Counted from the stretch's first letter, positions 31,748 through 44,727 are shown. The stretch is 64,000 nucleotides of DNA from Pycnopodia helianthoides (GCA_032158295.1 CM063249.1:1954501-2018500); one strand, 5' to 3'. Numbers and translations: made by a program. The notes: generated by a model from the letters alone, not told the origin.

Positions 31748-33880
31748 TGTAGGCCTACATTGCAGCAGGTTTGTGCAAACTGTTTGAACCACTCAAGACT
31801 TGCACGTACAGTCTGTATATTTGTGGATCACTTGCAAACTTGGTTTTTGTGCATACATGTCAGTTTGACACTCTTTTCATTCCAAGTCCAACAGGCAGGA
31901 CATGGAAGAGAAATGTCAGACTTTTATCTACATGTAGGAGGCCCATTTTATTTCTGCCTCTTGACATTTTGTAACATTACAAAATGTCAAAAATGTTTTC
32001 CAGGTAACAAATCTTGCTCATTGATCTACTTCAGTATAACACATAAAAATCTACACTGTATGCAAATTTATGACCCCAAGAGATACACAAATGTACCCAA
32101 AAGTTGACCATTCCAATGCCCTTGGACTGGCCTGCTGAGATCCGGGCCCTATTTCATGGCTCTGCTTACCACCGAATTATACCCTTGTGATCACCATTCT
32201 TTGCTTTTAAACAGGGAAAGCACCGAATTTCTGTGCTACTGACATCATGTAGCTGTGTAACAAGCGAAGAATGCCCAGTAATGTGGACTACGCATGAGTG
32301 CAAGCAGAAATTCCCTGCTAACTGACATCATGTAGCTGTGTAACAAGCGAAGAATGCCCAGTAATGTGGACTACGCACGAGTGCAAGCAGAAATTCCCTG
32401 CTAACCTGGGAAATAGTTATTTGACCGCAACAAATATACAGTACATACATGTACATACATGTACGTACAGTACATAGGTACATACATGTACGTACATTGT
32501 ACATCATTTTTTTTTTTTTTTAAAGATTACTGTTTTGTGACACAATGCACAGTGCGGAGCTGCCAACTCTCCCTGATTCTGCAGAAAGTGCACCAATCTT
32601 TGCATGTTCTGATGAATACATGTAGTTTTGAAAATCTCCCTGATTTTTTTCTAAATAGCTCCCCGATTGTTGTATAAAAACTCCCTGGTTGCAAGGATGT
32701 TGGCAGCTCTGAGTCAGTGACTAAAACTACATGAAAGGCATCAACAAAAATCTGAAGTTTTGGGAAATAAATTGCCACCCTTTATAAGGTAACGGAGGAA
32801 GGACTTCCTTGAATGGTGTACTACAAAGGAGACAGTAAGGATGTGACTTGACGAGGTCAGTCTATTTATAGAGTTAAGATGCCTTGTCCAGGCAGTCCTG
32901 CTTACTAATTCAGACGTCTTTAATGCTAACTGTATGTTGTTGAGTGATTGAGGACCTAGAGGCTTGGTCTGCCCTGGTGCAGTGACCCAGACAGTCTCTT
33001 TGCTCAAATCTTATGAATATAAACAACCTGGACATACACTATGTGCTGGGGAGAGCATTTGACAAAGATTGAGTAGCCACCTAGAGACAAATGAGGTACA
33101 TTGTATGTAACTGTTACACTCTGGATTATAAATCCACAAAAAAAAGTTCTGTGGTACAAACTTATTAAAAAACAAAATAAATTGTACATGTAATTGTACA
33201 ATCCTCAAAAAGAATCAAGTTTGTGTACTGTTACAAGTAGGTATCACAAGGAATAATTTTTGGTGTAAGTTTTAATGTTCCCTAAAACACGTACACCTGT
33301 AATGTGATTACATAGTTTGTACAATGTACATTGTAACAAGGGGATGTGTATGTTCACAAAATCTGTGCAAGTTTGTAAACTATTGTGTAAAGGGCTCAAT
33401 GGTTTCAGGAGAAAACTATTTTCGTTTTTGTTCTAAACTCCCTAAATAAAAGCTTTAAATTTATACTGAAACAAAAGCTGAGATTACTAGACACTAGGCA
33501 GGCACTGTATGTACATGTATCACGCCACCTTCAGCCCAATACAAAAATGCGCAATAATCCCACATTTTGTCAAACAGTTTGCATACGCGATGTGTGTTTT
33601 ACATGTTTCATGGGATTGGGAAAGGCTAATTAAGATGCTCACATGTACTTTAAAAACATAACTTCTGTTCAATCATATTGAGCCAATGGAAACCTTGCTT
33701 TTTCTAGGCAATTTATAATTTCAACAGTTTGCTATTTCAACCACCTGTTAAGTCTTACATGTATGTCATGTCCATACTGGCCCTCTTCATTTTTTCTGCA
33801 ACTGGATCCTGCATGGTTAATCCGTACAGGTCTCGAAATTTATGCTGGACCGCAGGCCAGGGGCCAGTGTTTCAACTGCC
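31748..33880. repeat. Gene-poor stretch with repeats
   Basis: Holds a family B element (about 32147-32410) containing an exact-looking 83-bp tandem duplication (32238-32403), tacatgtacgtac microsatellite (32430-32510), a short inverted-repeat element with gagctgccaac / gttggcagctc ends (about 32552-32712), a decayed relative of the 6933 MITE (33520-33615), and the left half of a repeat (ggaccgcaggcc...) interrupted at 33881. No coding family recognised. Confidence 0.5.
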
Positions 33881-34176
33881 GGGCCCAATTTCATAAAACA
33901 TGTAAGCAGCCGTTTTGTGCTTACGGAGCGTCCCTTAGCAGAATTTCTATTTCATAAAGCTGTTTACCGTAAGCCAGGGTAAATGCTGGCTAACCCGCGT
34001 TTAGCACACAAGTGACATAACAATGCAAAATCCATGGTGAACGTGCATGCGCGCCAAGAAATTTTCTGCTAACTTGAGAAATCTTGGTGAAATACGCTTA
34101 TGCTTATGCACATTTTTCTGCTACAGTAAGCACAAAAATTTGCTTACCGGTAAACAGCTTTATGAAATTGGGCCCA
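33881..34176. mobile_element. Family B element nested in another repeat
   Basis: Starts gggcccaatttcataaaaca and ends tatgaaattgggccca. It interrupts a repeat whose uninterrupted relative is at about 39790-40110 (tactggaccgcaggccggag ... ccagttaacttacgac). Confidence 0.65.
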
Positions 34177-36880
34177 GGCCAGTAAACTCATGACTGAACA
34201 AGTCCAGCGGTCTTGTATTATTTAAAGGACGTTCAAATGTTGAGTCTGATAAAATATGTTTTGATTCGGTTGAGTATCGAAATATACTTGCCCATAAAGA
34301 CGAATCCATGAGATAAATCTTCTCTTACTGCTCGAACAAAACCCCTGTTTATTGTGTTGTTAAGAACTATAGACAGTTTGTTCTCATTTTGATTCTGTGT
34401 AAAAACGAAATCTGGTCCAGTAAAAAGCTACAAGCCCTGCTGCCTGGTGGATTATTCCCTACCAACTCGAGCCATGTTAAGCTGAAGCTGAGCTGAGTAC
34501 ACAAATGTACAAACACTTTTCAAGTATTTATTTTGTCACTTAAAAATAAATTGTCGAGCCTCAGTCCCTTAACATCCCTTCCCAAGTCAAGGGGGTGAGG
34601 AATGGGGGAGGTGATTCCAAGAGGTATTGTGTGAGGTTTTAATTGAATCTTGTTTTCTATTCACTGACTGTTATATAACCATGTCCAGCAATTGGGAGGG
34701 GGGGGGGGGGGGAAGGGGGGCCTTGAGTTTATTCATCAAGTCTGACTTGCAAAGCTAATCCTTACAGATTGGAAAGGGAAACTTGGTAATTTGAACACAG
34801 CGGAACACCGGTGTAAATGACTGATAGCAGTGTGTTACCCTCAAGTTAAGCATGCATGCTATACAATCAGAGATTGTGTCTCCCCCTATGGTTTCAATGT
34901 GTCACTTACAGGATTCAAGTTAAGGTCAGGTTAGTATTTTTAGAAGCAGTGTGTGTGCAGTCAATATTTTTTTATGTGCAGTCGTTGAGAAACCACCTGA
35001 TTAGAAAAACGCCTAGACAGTTTTTTATTCTTGGGTATATTGAATGATTTTAACGACTGGTTCTATAGTGGTCTGTTGCTACCTGGAAAGATTTACAATG
35101 ACATGTTCATGAAGGTATGTTAGTTTCTAAAAGTACTCCGTTTTCGGTGTGGGTTTAAGTCAATTGTGGGAATCGTGTTTCACCATGTGACTAACTTGAA
35201 TTGATGTTACCGTGTAACTGTACAATGTGTTTGTACAGTATTGTAGAATCAGTTTGTGCATATTAACAAATCGGTCATCTGGGCATGCTTAACACTATAA
35301 TCTGTTCCGTCACTGCTAATACAGTACCTGTATTACATGTACATGTACATGAACGACATCGGCGCAATGTACATAAGTGTGAGCGCATTTAGTACTTTTA
35401 GTTTACATGTTTTTAGAGATCATTGTAAGTTTTTGAAATGGTCAAATGGAGAGCACTGTACTAGTGTGCGTATAGAAGCTCCCTCTACCAACCCCCCGCC
35501 CCCCCCCCGAAAAAAAGTAGTAGGCCTACTTTGTACATACATATGTACGTGTGTCTCAATTTATCAATGTGCATTAATAATAGTCCTGACAATTAACAAT
35601 ACCATAATGGAAATACTTTTGTTGGTGTTCAGCTTTATGCCTTGCATTGCATGTACAGTATGTTGGTTTCATGTGTGTACCACTACATGTACCAGTTAAA
35701 TTGGTACATTGTTTGCATGTTTTAAAACTGTAATGCGTGTTACACATATTTTATGTGCGACATTTTTAAAACCAGAAGTTCGCACAAAGAAAACAGTTGC
35801 TTCGTTAGTTCACCACTCAAATGTGTCTGAGCTGTCACACAACAATACATGCTTGTTTAGGGGCCATTCACAAGTATTAGCTAGGTCACAAAACTAGTCT
35901 TCATATCACATGATAATACCCCCCCCCTCCCTCCACATCAGTCTTTGACCAATCAGAGTGCATAAACTCTCCATGGATATTTATTAAAACTTTCAATAAA
36001 TGCTGACACATGTTTGAGATTGCTGAAAATGTCTAATAAAAATGTGGCTCCTTTTGTATCGCTAGGCAATAAATACAGCGTTTACAATTATCACTGTTGT
36101 TATCTGATCTCCCACAGAGCCCATTGTGAGCTGCCGACGTGGAATGTGCGATGGTTTGGAGACGGTTTTATTGTATTCAATTCCGTCTCTTTATACCTCC
36201 AGAGTGTCATGAATGCGTTATTGTAGGCACTGGAGATTATCCCTGGCCAGACCGTGTGACGAACCTTGACATACTGAACTCAAAACTGTCAATGCGCACG
36301 GGAGTCCACAAGAGCAATTGTCTAAGCCTGTCAAAATGTTCGGTGCTTCAAGTTTGAGATTTCAGTGCGTAAGGTACACACTGAGAGCAAGTGTAACTTT
36401 TTTATGGTTTTGTAGTTGTATGTTGGAAAAGTTGTATACGCGCCCAGCCTGATACTCAAAATGTGTTTTGTTCTTGCACTACAAAAACCATTTTTATTGA
36501 GGTTTACTAAACATTACACACTCGTTCACCTGTCTATAATTTAAGAGCAGTTATGTTAATTTTTGTTCAAGTTGATCTTTTAAGCCTGATAGAAATGTAC
36601 AGTTGATACAATAATGTGGGAAACATACATGTAGGAAAATAACAACTCAGGACATAAACTTTACAATGATGTTTTGGAGAAAGTGCAAACATTGATAGCT
36701 TACATGTACATGCATTTTGTACATGTACAATTAGTAGGTCAAATCTTGCAAGCATTTGTAGCTGGCTGCTACACATATGAAGTATTTTAACGTACATGTA
36801 TGGGTGTCATAAAATGACTCACTTACATAAGTACACCACATGTACATTTGTAATATTCTGAAATGATTGTAACTGATCTA
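34177..36880. other. No gene seen
   Basis: AT-rich sequence with a long G run (about 34690-34706), tacatgtaca microsatellite near 35337 and C-runs near 35490 and 35921. Open frames are short and lack family resemblance. Confidence 0.5.
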
Positions 36881-37399
36881 CATTACTTACTTACTTACTT
36901 ACTTAGGTCAATGGGAATGAATAGGTTGAACCTTTATGACCCCATGTCCAATTTCTTTCCAGTATGCATCCATTTGGTTCTTAAACAGGTTGGTTGAGGC
37001 GGTGTTTACCACTATGCGAAGGGTGGTTTTTCCATTCGCTACTAACTCTGATTGAGAAGTTGAGTTTTTCCTGCAGTTCAGCACTTTCTTTAGTCCTGGA
37101 GCCAATTTCACAAAACTTTACGCAACTGCGTAAGTTAACTGCGCAAGATTTATTGTGTTACTGTTAGTGGTGCACAACTTACACAATAAATGTTGCGCAA
37201 GTGGACTTACACAGTTGCGTATAGTTTTGTGAAGTCGGCGGCTGGGTTTGTAGAGCTTATGACCGCTGACTTGGAATGGCTTGTGGTGTCTCTGGAAGAG
37301 CTTGCTCTCCTCGATGCCTTCCAAGCCTTTCTTGATTTTAAAGACCTCAATCAAGTCTCCTCGTACAGTGTAGTATGCTTCCAATCTGTACAAGTTCAA
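36881..37399 (-). pseudogene. 3' end of a non-LTR retrotransposon RT, interrupted by a MITE
   Basis: On the minus strand the frame LEAYYTVRGDLIEVFKI...GHKLYKP resembles the C-terminal part of CR1/L2-like reverse transcriptases. It is broken at about 37240 by an inverted-repeat element and resumes at about 37093 with LNCRKNSTSQSE...STNLFKNQMDAYW, the usual end of these proteins (an 'SVNTFKNRLDKYW'-type ending). Downstream on the same strand a (TAAG)n run (+ 36883-36905) fits the short tandem 3' tail of such elements. Only about 110-120 residues of the RT remain; catalytic motifs lie outside the fragment. Confidence 0.65.
37094..37238. mobile_element. Inverted-repeat element inside the LINE fragment
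   Basis: About 145 bp. The arms ttcacaaaactttacgcaac and gttgcgtatagttttgtgaa are inverted, with a second inner pair (gcgcaagatttattgtgt / acacaataaatgttgcgca). It splits the RT fragment cleanly. Confidence 0.7.
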
Positions 37400-37772
37400 A
37401 GTCAGGATATCCTTTTTCTAATTGTGAAAAAAAGACCAGTATCCCCACTTGGTGTATCCCAACATGCATAAAATAACAAACCTGTGAAAATTCGGGCTCA
37501 ATTGGTCATCGAAGTTGCAAGAAAATAATGAAAGAAAAAAACTCTGTCGTTGCATAGAATTGTGTGCTTTCAGATGCCTGAGAAAGCCTTTCTTAGATTC
37601 AAATATTTCAGTGAGAATTTACCTCTTTCTCAAAAACTACATTACTTCAGAGGGAGTCGTTTCTCGCAATGTTTTATACTATCAGCAGCTCTCAGGTGCT
37701 ACTTACCAAGTGAGTTTTTGTGGTAATGTATAATTTCTTGAGTAATTACCAAAGGTATTCACTGCTTTTAAC
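37399..37772. repeat. Dispersed repeat, family C (inverted relative of 38180)
   Basis: Shares the acaaacctgtgaaaattcgg core and surrounding blocks with 38180-38568 but in the opposite orientation. Boundaries are approximate. Confidence 0.55.
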
Positions 37773-38179
37773 TCATTGCAAACTTTCTGCGGTAGGTTTT
37801 GTTGTTTTTCATGCATTGTGCTGCCTGTGAGCTCACTTTTATTAAAAACTGCTCATCAAGTGTACATGTGGTATGCGATAGGGAACGATTTTTACCAGCA
37901 AATTTGCATAGCAAATTAATCAGACTGAACTTGCATTGTGCACACTGAAAGTTAATATCATAATCAGCCATGATGTTCTTCAATGTGTACTTTTAATCTG
38001 ATTTTTGAATTTTTGCTGCTCTGAAAAATCAACAAAACTGTTCATGTACGTAAATGTCCTGGAAAGTCTATAAAACCCTATATTAATAAGATTTTACTAC
38101 ATTTTTACAAGAGCCAAATTTCATGCCTGCAGTATTGAGTAGCAAATTTTGAGCTTTAACTTGTTGTGTTATTTTGCTG

Positions 38180-38568
38180 TTAAAGGGAGGGTTTACCTTT
38201 GGTCATTACTTCAAAAAATTAATGACCATAAAAACTTACATACATTTGGTTAAATAGCACTAGAAAGCTGTTGGTGTTATTAAACATTGTTAGAAACGCT
38301 CCCCCTTTTGAAGTAATGCAGAGAAAGAGGTAATTTTTCAACACAAAATTTGAATCTGAGAAGGTCTTCAGGCATCTAAAAGCACACAGTTCTGATGCAA
38401 CCAGGTTTTTGAATTTTTATTTCATTATTTTCTTGCAACTTCGACAAGTTGAGCCCACATTTTTCACAGGTTTGTTATTTTGTGCATATGTTGGGATACA
38501 CACCAAGGGAGGAGGATACTGGTCTTTGACAATTACCAAAAGAATACCTTGCCTTTAAAGGCCCTACA
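38180..38568. repeat. Dispersed repeat, family C
   Basis: Bounded by TTAA at both ends (gttaaaggg ... gcctttaa). It contains the core in inverse orientation (tttcacaggtttgttatttt at about 38463). The terminal ttaaagg is shared with the next repeat, so the two sit end to end. Confidence 0.6.
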
Positions 38569-38920
38569 CTATTTGTAAGATCGAAAAACACAAATGTTCA
38601 CAGATTCACACATAACTTACAGGATGATAGTAAGTAATGGTAGAAAGGGTTCCTTAAAATATTTCTGCCTAAAATGCTATCGTTTCTGAGAAATGTATAA
38701 AACAATAGTTTTTATCGCGCGCTATAATAAACTTGATGTTTGAAAAACAAAAAACACATACATGTAAGGTCTCTTTTCACTATTTTCTCATGACCTCGAT
38801 GACCAATTGAGCTCAAATTTTCACAGGTTTGTTATTTCATGTATATGGTCAATCACACAAAACGTGAACTTTGTTTGCGACTGTTTTGTCAGCTCTACCA
38901 ATCCTGTATAATACCTTTAA
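38565..38920. mobile_element. TTAA-ended element, family D copy 1
   Basis: Starts ttaaaggccctacactattt and ends gtataatacctttaa. It carries the core (ttttcactattttctcatga) in inverse orientation. Another copy in opposite orientation is at 55745-56087. Confidence 0.65.
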
Positions 38921-39352
38921 GGGGAATACATGTAGTTCACTGTAGTACACGATCACACCTGTGATCTACACCTAGTGTAGTTAAACTGTTGGGATGGAAT
39001 GGGAGGTACATTGTAGGTGTAGAGAAACCACAATGATGGTTATTGTAGGATCCTGACAATAGGTCAAATAGGAGCCAGTTCTTGGTATCGGCCTGCATTC
39101 CTTCCCTACCAATTGCTTACAGTACTTACAACCATTGAAATGCTCCATGAGCTAAATGGGTTTTGTCCCACAGTCAATAATCCGTTTTTCATGAATAGAA
39201 CTTTCCATTGGAAACTCCAAATAATGTCAGGAATATGCCAAGTCAAGTGGCACAAAGGGCAGCGACTGTAGGGCAGTAATGGAGAATGTCTGGCCAGTTT
39301 CAAAGCCTGGTAACTTTCTTTTCTCATTGAACACAAACGTGTTTAAACAACT

Positions 39353-39779
39353 TTAAAGGAACATTACAGAATTGGTAAGAAAAAACTTGTAAAATATACT
39401 TTTTGATCACAGATTTACATAAAACTTACACGGTCTAATGATGATGATAGTAGAAAACATCCCTTGAAATATTTCTGTCTGAAATGCCATATTTGATTAG
39501 AAATGAATAAACTAATTTTCCGATTGGAGTTTATCACTCAGTGAGCGTTTTATTCATTTGTTGAATCTATATGATTTCATGCAAATGTGTAATCGGTTTT
39601 TCACTATTTTCTCGTGACCCAGATGGCCGATCGATCTCAAACTTCTACAGGTTGGTCAGTTTATGTATATGGTGGATTACATAAAGTGCTTACACTGGCC
39701 AGCAAACCCTGTTTTTGGTTAAGGCCAAAATATTAAACCAAAAAATCTTTTCTTACACGTACATGTTACCAATTCTGTC
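39353..39779. mobile_element. MITE, family A copy 3 (inverted, right end decayed)
   Basis: Opposite orientation to the copies at 4042 and 8245. The left end ttaaaggaacattacagaat is perfect; the right end reads ttaccaattctgtcagg and lacks the final bases. Confidence 0.75.
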
Positions 39780-41053
39780 AGGGCTTAAAGTTTTATACTG
39801 GACCGCAGGCCGGAGGCCAGTGATTTTAGTGTTCTCCCTTAAAACAATGGTCCACTAGGCTGGCCGAGTGCCAGTAAAATCACCTGAGTCCCAGTCGAAA
39901 TTCACTCAAGCCATGCAAGTGGTCTGGCTGGCTAGCTCAGTGTTGAAAAGCATCCCATTTTAAGTGTGGACTTGTGAAAAAGCTGCCGGGTACGCTAACT
40001 GGTCCTTCTGGCTTGTCACTGAAAAAGTTCAGGGCTAACCCAGGATTTAAGAGTTGGCTGGTTGGGCCAGTTAACTTACGACCTAACAAGTCCTGTGGTC
40101 GAGTGTTTTTCTATTAAACAGGTTAAATAACTTTAGTACATGGTTACTTTCTTCTTCTTTTTTTTCACCAAGAGATGCATCATTTTATTATATTAACATT
40201 TTTGATTCCATTCGCAGTATAGTCAGTTCTTTTTTTGCGCTTTTGTACTGGTCGTCAAACATAGTACAACACAATCACCAGCCAATCATGCGTGAAAACT
40301 AAGCCTTTGTGATTATGGTTATTTTGTAACGGTCGATTACACGTGTAGCCGTCTGTTTCAGAAACAAAATTTCGGATGTCGTAAAAAAAAAGTTTGTTTG
40401 CTTGACTGCGCTTGATACTCAAACATTGCATCCTCATCACAGTGAGCAGTCACCCCACGAAAAAAAAGGGGAACAACGAACAAAGAACATGAAGAAAGCA
40501 AGAAATCTAACACGTTCACTGTCGGGCTCACCCGCAACACTAGCCCTGGCTCTAGTTTATGCAACACTAGCTCCGCATGCGTTGTTAAGTAAAAACTGCT
40601 ACGGGCTAGTAGGCACCACTTTACAACTTGTCCTGTGGGCTGACTAAAAAGTGCAACCTTCTTGCGTATAATGCTCAATATTTCTTTCTTTTCAGATGTG
40701 AATAATAAATGTTTAAAGGAATGTGTTACATGTATTTTGTTTCTGAGCATTTGAATGTAAAGTTCATTTGACCGATTAACTGGTTGTGATCACTACCAAT
40801 AGTAGATAAGAAAGATACATATGACAACACTGTACACGTTTAAAAGCTTGGTTTTGTGTAGTTTTTAGTAAACAAGCTAAATGAGGAATTGTGTGTCACC
40901 AACCAGACCATGCTGTCCAAGGCTTTAGCGCGTGAACAAGCGAGGATCAATGCTGTACCTGGCTGCAAGTTGATAAGATCGTGTCTCAGTTCAGTTTACT
41001 GATCAGTGCTTCCCATGGTTTCTAATGAATTTATCCTTTTTTCTCTCTTACAG
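39780..41053. other. No gene recognised; region upstream of the cytospin exon
   Basis: Contains a repeat at about 39790-40110 related to 33830-33880/34177-34220. The stretch 41041-41053 is a good 3' splice site (ttctctcttacag) for the following exon. No upstream coding exon for the cytospin gene could be identified. Confidence 0.45.
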
Positions 41054-41092
41054 GAAATCAGTTGATCCAATGCCAGTGTCCAATCCAACAAC

Positions 41093-43370
41093 ATGAGCCA
41101 AGTAACTGGCAAATCAGACTCAGCTGCTGGATGGTCCGAGATCCAAGACCTTCTCCAACAAACCCAGATGGAAAACACCTCCATGAGACAGCAGCTGGAC
41201 TCACTCCGTCAAGAAAACCGCCACCTCAAGGACCGACTCAAGACCCACGAACTGGAAACCCTCGACTCGAAGACGGACAACGAGAAGGCTCTGCTGCTGC
41301 GATTGGAAGGATCTGTCAGTGGTGATGACAGGTCCCATCATACAGATGAAGACTTGGACGAGACGACAGGTTCCTACGTCATAGCTGATTCAAACGGAGA
41401 ACAGATACTGCCAGGGTTTCCTTCCTCATCGTCGGAGGGATCTATGCTGCCGGAGGAACCCGCTAACGTGTCGGATAGCAACTGGGACATCATGAGTAGT
41501 GAAGGGGAAGGCTCCGTGGCCTGTTTACAGGACCGCATCCACCAGATGGAGGAGAATCACTACACAGTGAACGAGGAGCTTCAGGCGACTTTGCAAGAAC
41601 TTGCAGATCTGCAAGATAGCGTAACTGAACTCACATACGAGAACGAAAAGATCACCGATGAAAAAAACCGTTGTGATTGAGGCGCTGTATAGACAGCTTG
41701 AGAAGGTAGAACAGCTGAAATCTATTTTAGAAGCATTGAAGATTCGTCTTGAAGATAGTGAAGTTGAAATAGGTCTTGATGATCTAGACGACACTTTCAA
41801 TACAGCATTTACAGATGTATCCCTGCAGAGTGTAGACTTGACGGATACCACCAGTACAGCGCAAAGCCAAGGGGATAGGAAAAGGCTCTCTGAAATTTTG
41901 TGCGAACATCGCAAGGAGTCGCAGTCGGAAATTGGTAAGCTCAAGGACAAGTTGAGAGAACTGGAGTGTTCCCTAGCAGCCGCTGTGCAAGAGATGGAAC
42001 AGCAGTCTCAGGAGCTCACAGTGGCCAAGGGGAAGCTGGCAAGCACTGAAGTCGAGTTGGAACGGACACAGGCCATGATGGAAGAGGAACGACGGCGTCT
42101 GACAGACATGCTACAAAACCAAGATCCAGAAGGCAAATTGAATCTTGTCATGCTGATGGACAACGCGAAGCAAGAGAAGGAAGCCGTGGAGCATCGCTGT
42201 GCCATCCTGGAACGGGCTCTGCGAGAGAGCCAGCAACATGCTGCCAAGCAGCAACTGGAGATAGAAGCTTCAGACGAGGACTTTGAGGCAGCCAAGGAGC
42301 ATGTTGAGAGGGAAGTCGCTCAAATGAAGGAGCTGATCCAGGAGATTGAGGGAGAGAAGCAGGAGTTGGAAACAGAGGTGATCAATCTCAAAGAGACAGT
42401 CCTGGAGTTCGAAGAGGCCAGGGAAAGACATGAGGCAGACAAGCAGAAGCATCTGACCACCATCGCTGATCTCAATCAGGCAGTGCAGAATCTCCGTAAA
42501 GAGAAACAGGACCATCACAGGGAACTTATTGAACTCAAAAGAGTCAGTGCACGTGATACTGAGGAATGGATGCAGTTCCAGAAAGACCTTCAATACGCCG
42601 TAGTCATTGCAAACGATTACCGAAGCGAGGCCTTAACAGAGGTTCAGCAGTTAGAAAAAGACAAAGAGGAACTCGCGGGCAAAATCAAGAGTCTTAATGC
42701 TGAGGTAGAACGGCTAAGGAAACTAGAACGGTTGAATACAAAACCAAATCTGAGTCCCTCCACCTCAAACCGACCTCAACAGAATGTGAAATCCGACAGA
42801 GAATGCATGCGTACATGAAATCCGATCCTGAAATTGGGAACCGTGCAACAAGGAAAGCGAATTCCACCAATACCCAGCTTTCTGTGAAGAGCTTAATCAA
42901 GTCCATCGAAACTGCCGCGGCAGAAGACACGCCCAAGGTTCCTCAGAGTCCAACCTCTCTGTCTCCTGTTGCTGCCTTCCCGAGACCTTGTTGGAGAGAC
43001 GGAATACGACCACAGCGTCAACAAAACCCTTCGATTCCAAGCCAGCGTTCACGCGGCGCAATACCACCACAGCCCTGATGTCCTCCGATACCAAGAACAG
43101 CCTGGTACTCGCGGCTCGTGCGTCGGACGACATGAAACTACCCAAGGAGCCACTGAGACCTCTGTTTGCGTCAGATGCACCTCTGAGGTCGCCGACAGCA
43201 AGGTCACCAGGAGGTACTCGCAGCGAGGCACGACAAGCCATTGGAGATGCGCTGTTTAGGAGAGGGGACTTTCCAACGCGTAAGAGCAGCAGTCCAACAA
43301 CCCAGACAGCTCGTGATTCACCGGATTTAGCGAAGACGTCTGGAAGTCCAGCTAACGCAAGAAGGGCAAG
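41093..43370 (+). CDS. Cytospin-A/SPECC1L-like, exon with coiled-coil region
   Basis: First recognised coding exon of a SPECC1L/SPECC1 homologue, a coiled-coil and CH-domain protein that links actin and microtubules at adhesions. The exon begins at 41054 after an acceptor; an in-frame TGA at 41063 makes ATG 41093 the first usable start. Diagnostic blocks are RIHQMEEN, EELQATLQELADLQ, FQKDLQYAVVIAND and SVKSLIKSIE, separated by long heptad-rich helices. The frame breaks three times: at an A7 run (41659-41666), near 42800 and near 42980. Each time homology resumes at once in another frame. The exon ends at aag|gtaaag with two bases of a split codon. The deduced protein (about 880 aa with the later exons) is shorter than vertebrate SPECC1L (about 1,100), lacking the basic N-terminal part. 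Confidence 0.9.
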
Positions 43371-44618
43371 GTAAAGAGAGTATATTATTTTCAGATGTCG
43401 TTTAAAAAAAACGTTGTTTGATCAATCAAATATTGGAATAAATTCATGTCTGAAAAAGTTTTCAGGTAAAATTAGGATAAATCTTTGCAGGAAAATTAAA
43501 ATGGTTCCCATAAAAATGTGACTAAGTAAAACTAATCCACAAACAATGCACTGAAAATTTACTTAAAATTATACAAAATGTCTTCCTTTAATGCATCCAT
43601 TGACTCTACTTCTAAAACATTTATTGTATACATGTACATTTACATGTACACTGTACATGTACATATGAGTCTACACACTCTACATACAAGATCATTTTAA
43701 AGAAATATTCAACATGAATTCAAATATATACTTCACAGCCCATCATGTGAATTACAAAATGTTGGTAACATATTGATTTAGATAAATTGTTCGCCCTCCT
43801 ATACATGCCCAATTTTATCAAGCTGCTTAAGCACAACACAGGCATGCAACTTTTTTTCCTCGGATCAGCTGATTTCCTCTTTTTTATTCTCAGTTTTACC
43901 ATTCAAAATTGAAAAATACTGTACAAAATCATTGAAATATTGTAATTTCCTCTTTTTTGGTGAAGTTACAGTTGCATGCCTGACAACAAGTAGCTAAGCA
44001 CCAAAAAAAATATGCTTACCAGAAACAGAATACCAGCCAAAATACCATGTCAGGTGTGCTGACTGTGACTGGTATTCTGCCCATTTGTTCTTATTCATAA
44101 GCTATATTTTCTGCTTCTAAAAGCAGCTCTATGATTGAAATTAGGTCCAGGTGTGAGCTGCAAAATGCCACTGTTGTGGCATAATGAGGTTCATACACGT
44201 GTGCAAAGTGTATCTACCTTTATACCCTTATAAGGTGCAACATACATTGTAAATTGGTCTCATTTTTTTGTTTGTTCAAGTACCTTGAGCACCTTAGATA
44301 CGTGTACTACTGTAAGACTATTATATTATTATGGGTTGTTTTCTCATGAATGCTAATAGTAGTACGGTAAAGAAAAGGAAATTTTGAATTAATTTGCACG
44401 AAGCCTCATAGTCAAGTGCCATACAACTTTATGATAAATTGATCTCACCGAGGCGACTTACTGAAACTACATTCAAGGTGAGGAATTATCATCTTAGTTT
44501 CAGTAATTCAGTTTGGCTAGAAAACTAATCCGGATTATAAGCGGAATGGCACTCCTGGAGTGACGTGGATTTTGTCAACTTCTAACTTTGAGCTTGGTCC
44601 CCTGTTCCTTTTAATCAG
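43371..44618 (+). other. Cytospin intron 1
   Basis: GT-AG intron with a tacatgtac microsatellite at 43628-43660 and a family B element split by extra sequence (about 43806-44152). Confidence 0.7.
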
Positions 44619-44727
44619 CGAGACTGAGAAGAAGGACCCGCTGTCTGTACTAGTGAAGTCTGGTGGTGGTGGATCCAAGCGGAACGCTCTGCTGAAATGG
44701 TGTCAAGCCAAGACTGCAGGGTTTAAG
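44619..44727 (+). CDS. Cytospin-A/SPECC1L-like, exon: start of CH domain
   Basis: 109 bp, acceptor ttttaatcag, donor aag|gtaaag. It completes the split codon (AG+C = Ser) from the previous exon, then encodes [18 protein letters not shown] and [16 protein letters not shown]. This is the beginning of the calponin-homology domain, which closely follows the cytospin pattern ([11 protein letters not shown]). The exact phase fit supports the exon chain despite the frame breaks upstream. Confidence 0.93.

Noticed and set aside
32741..33007. Minus-strand frame of 88 codons
   Set aside because: Not recognisable as an RT or any other family; lies in a repeat-rich stretch.
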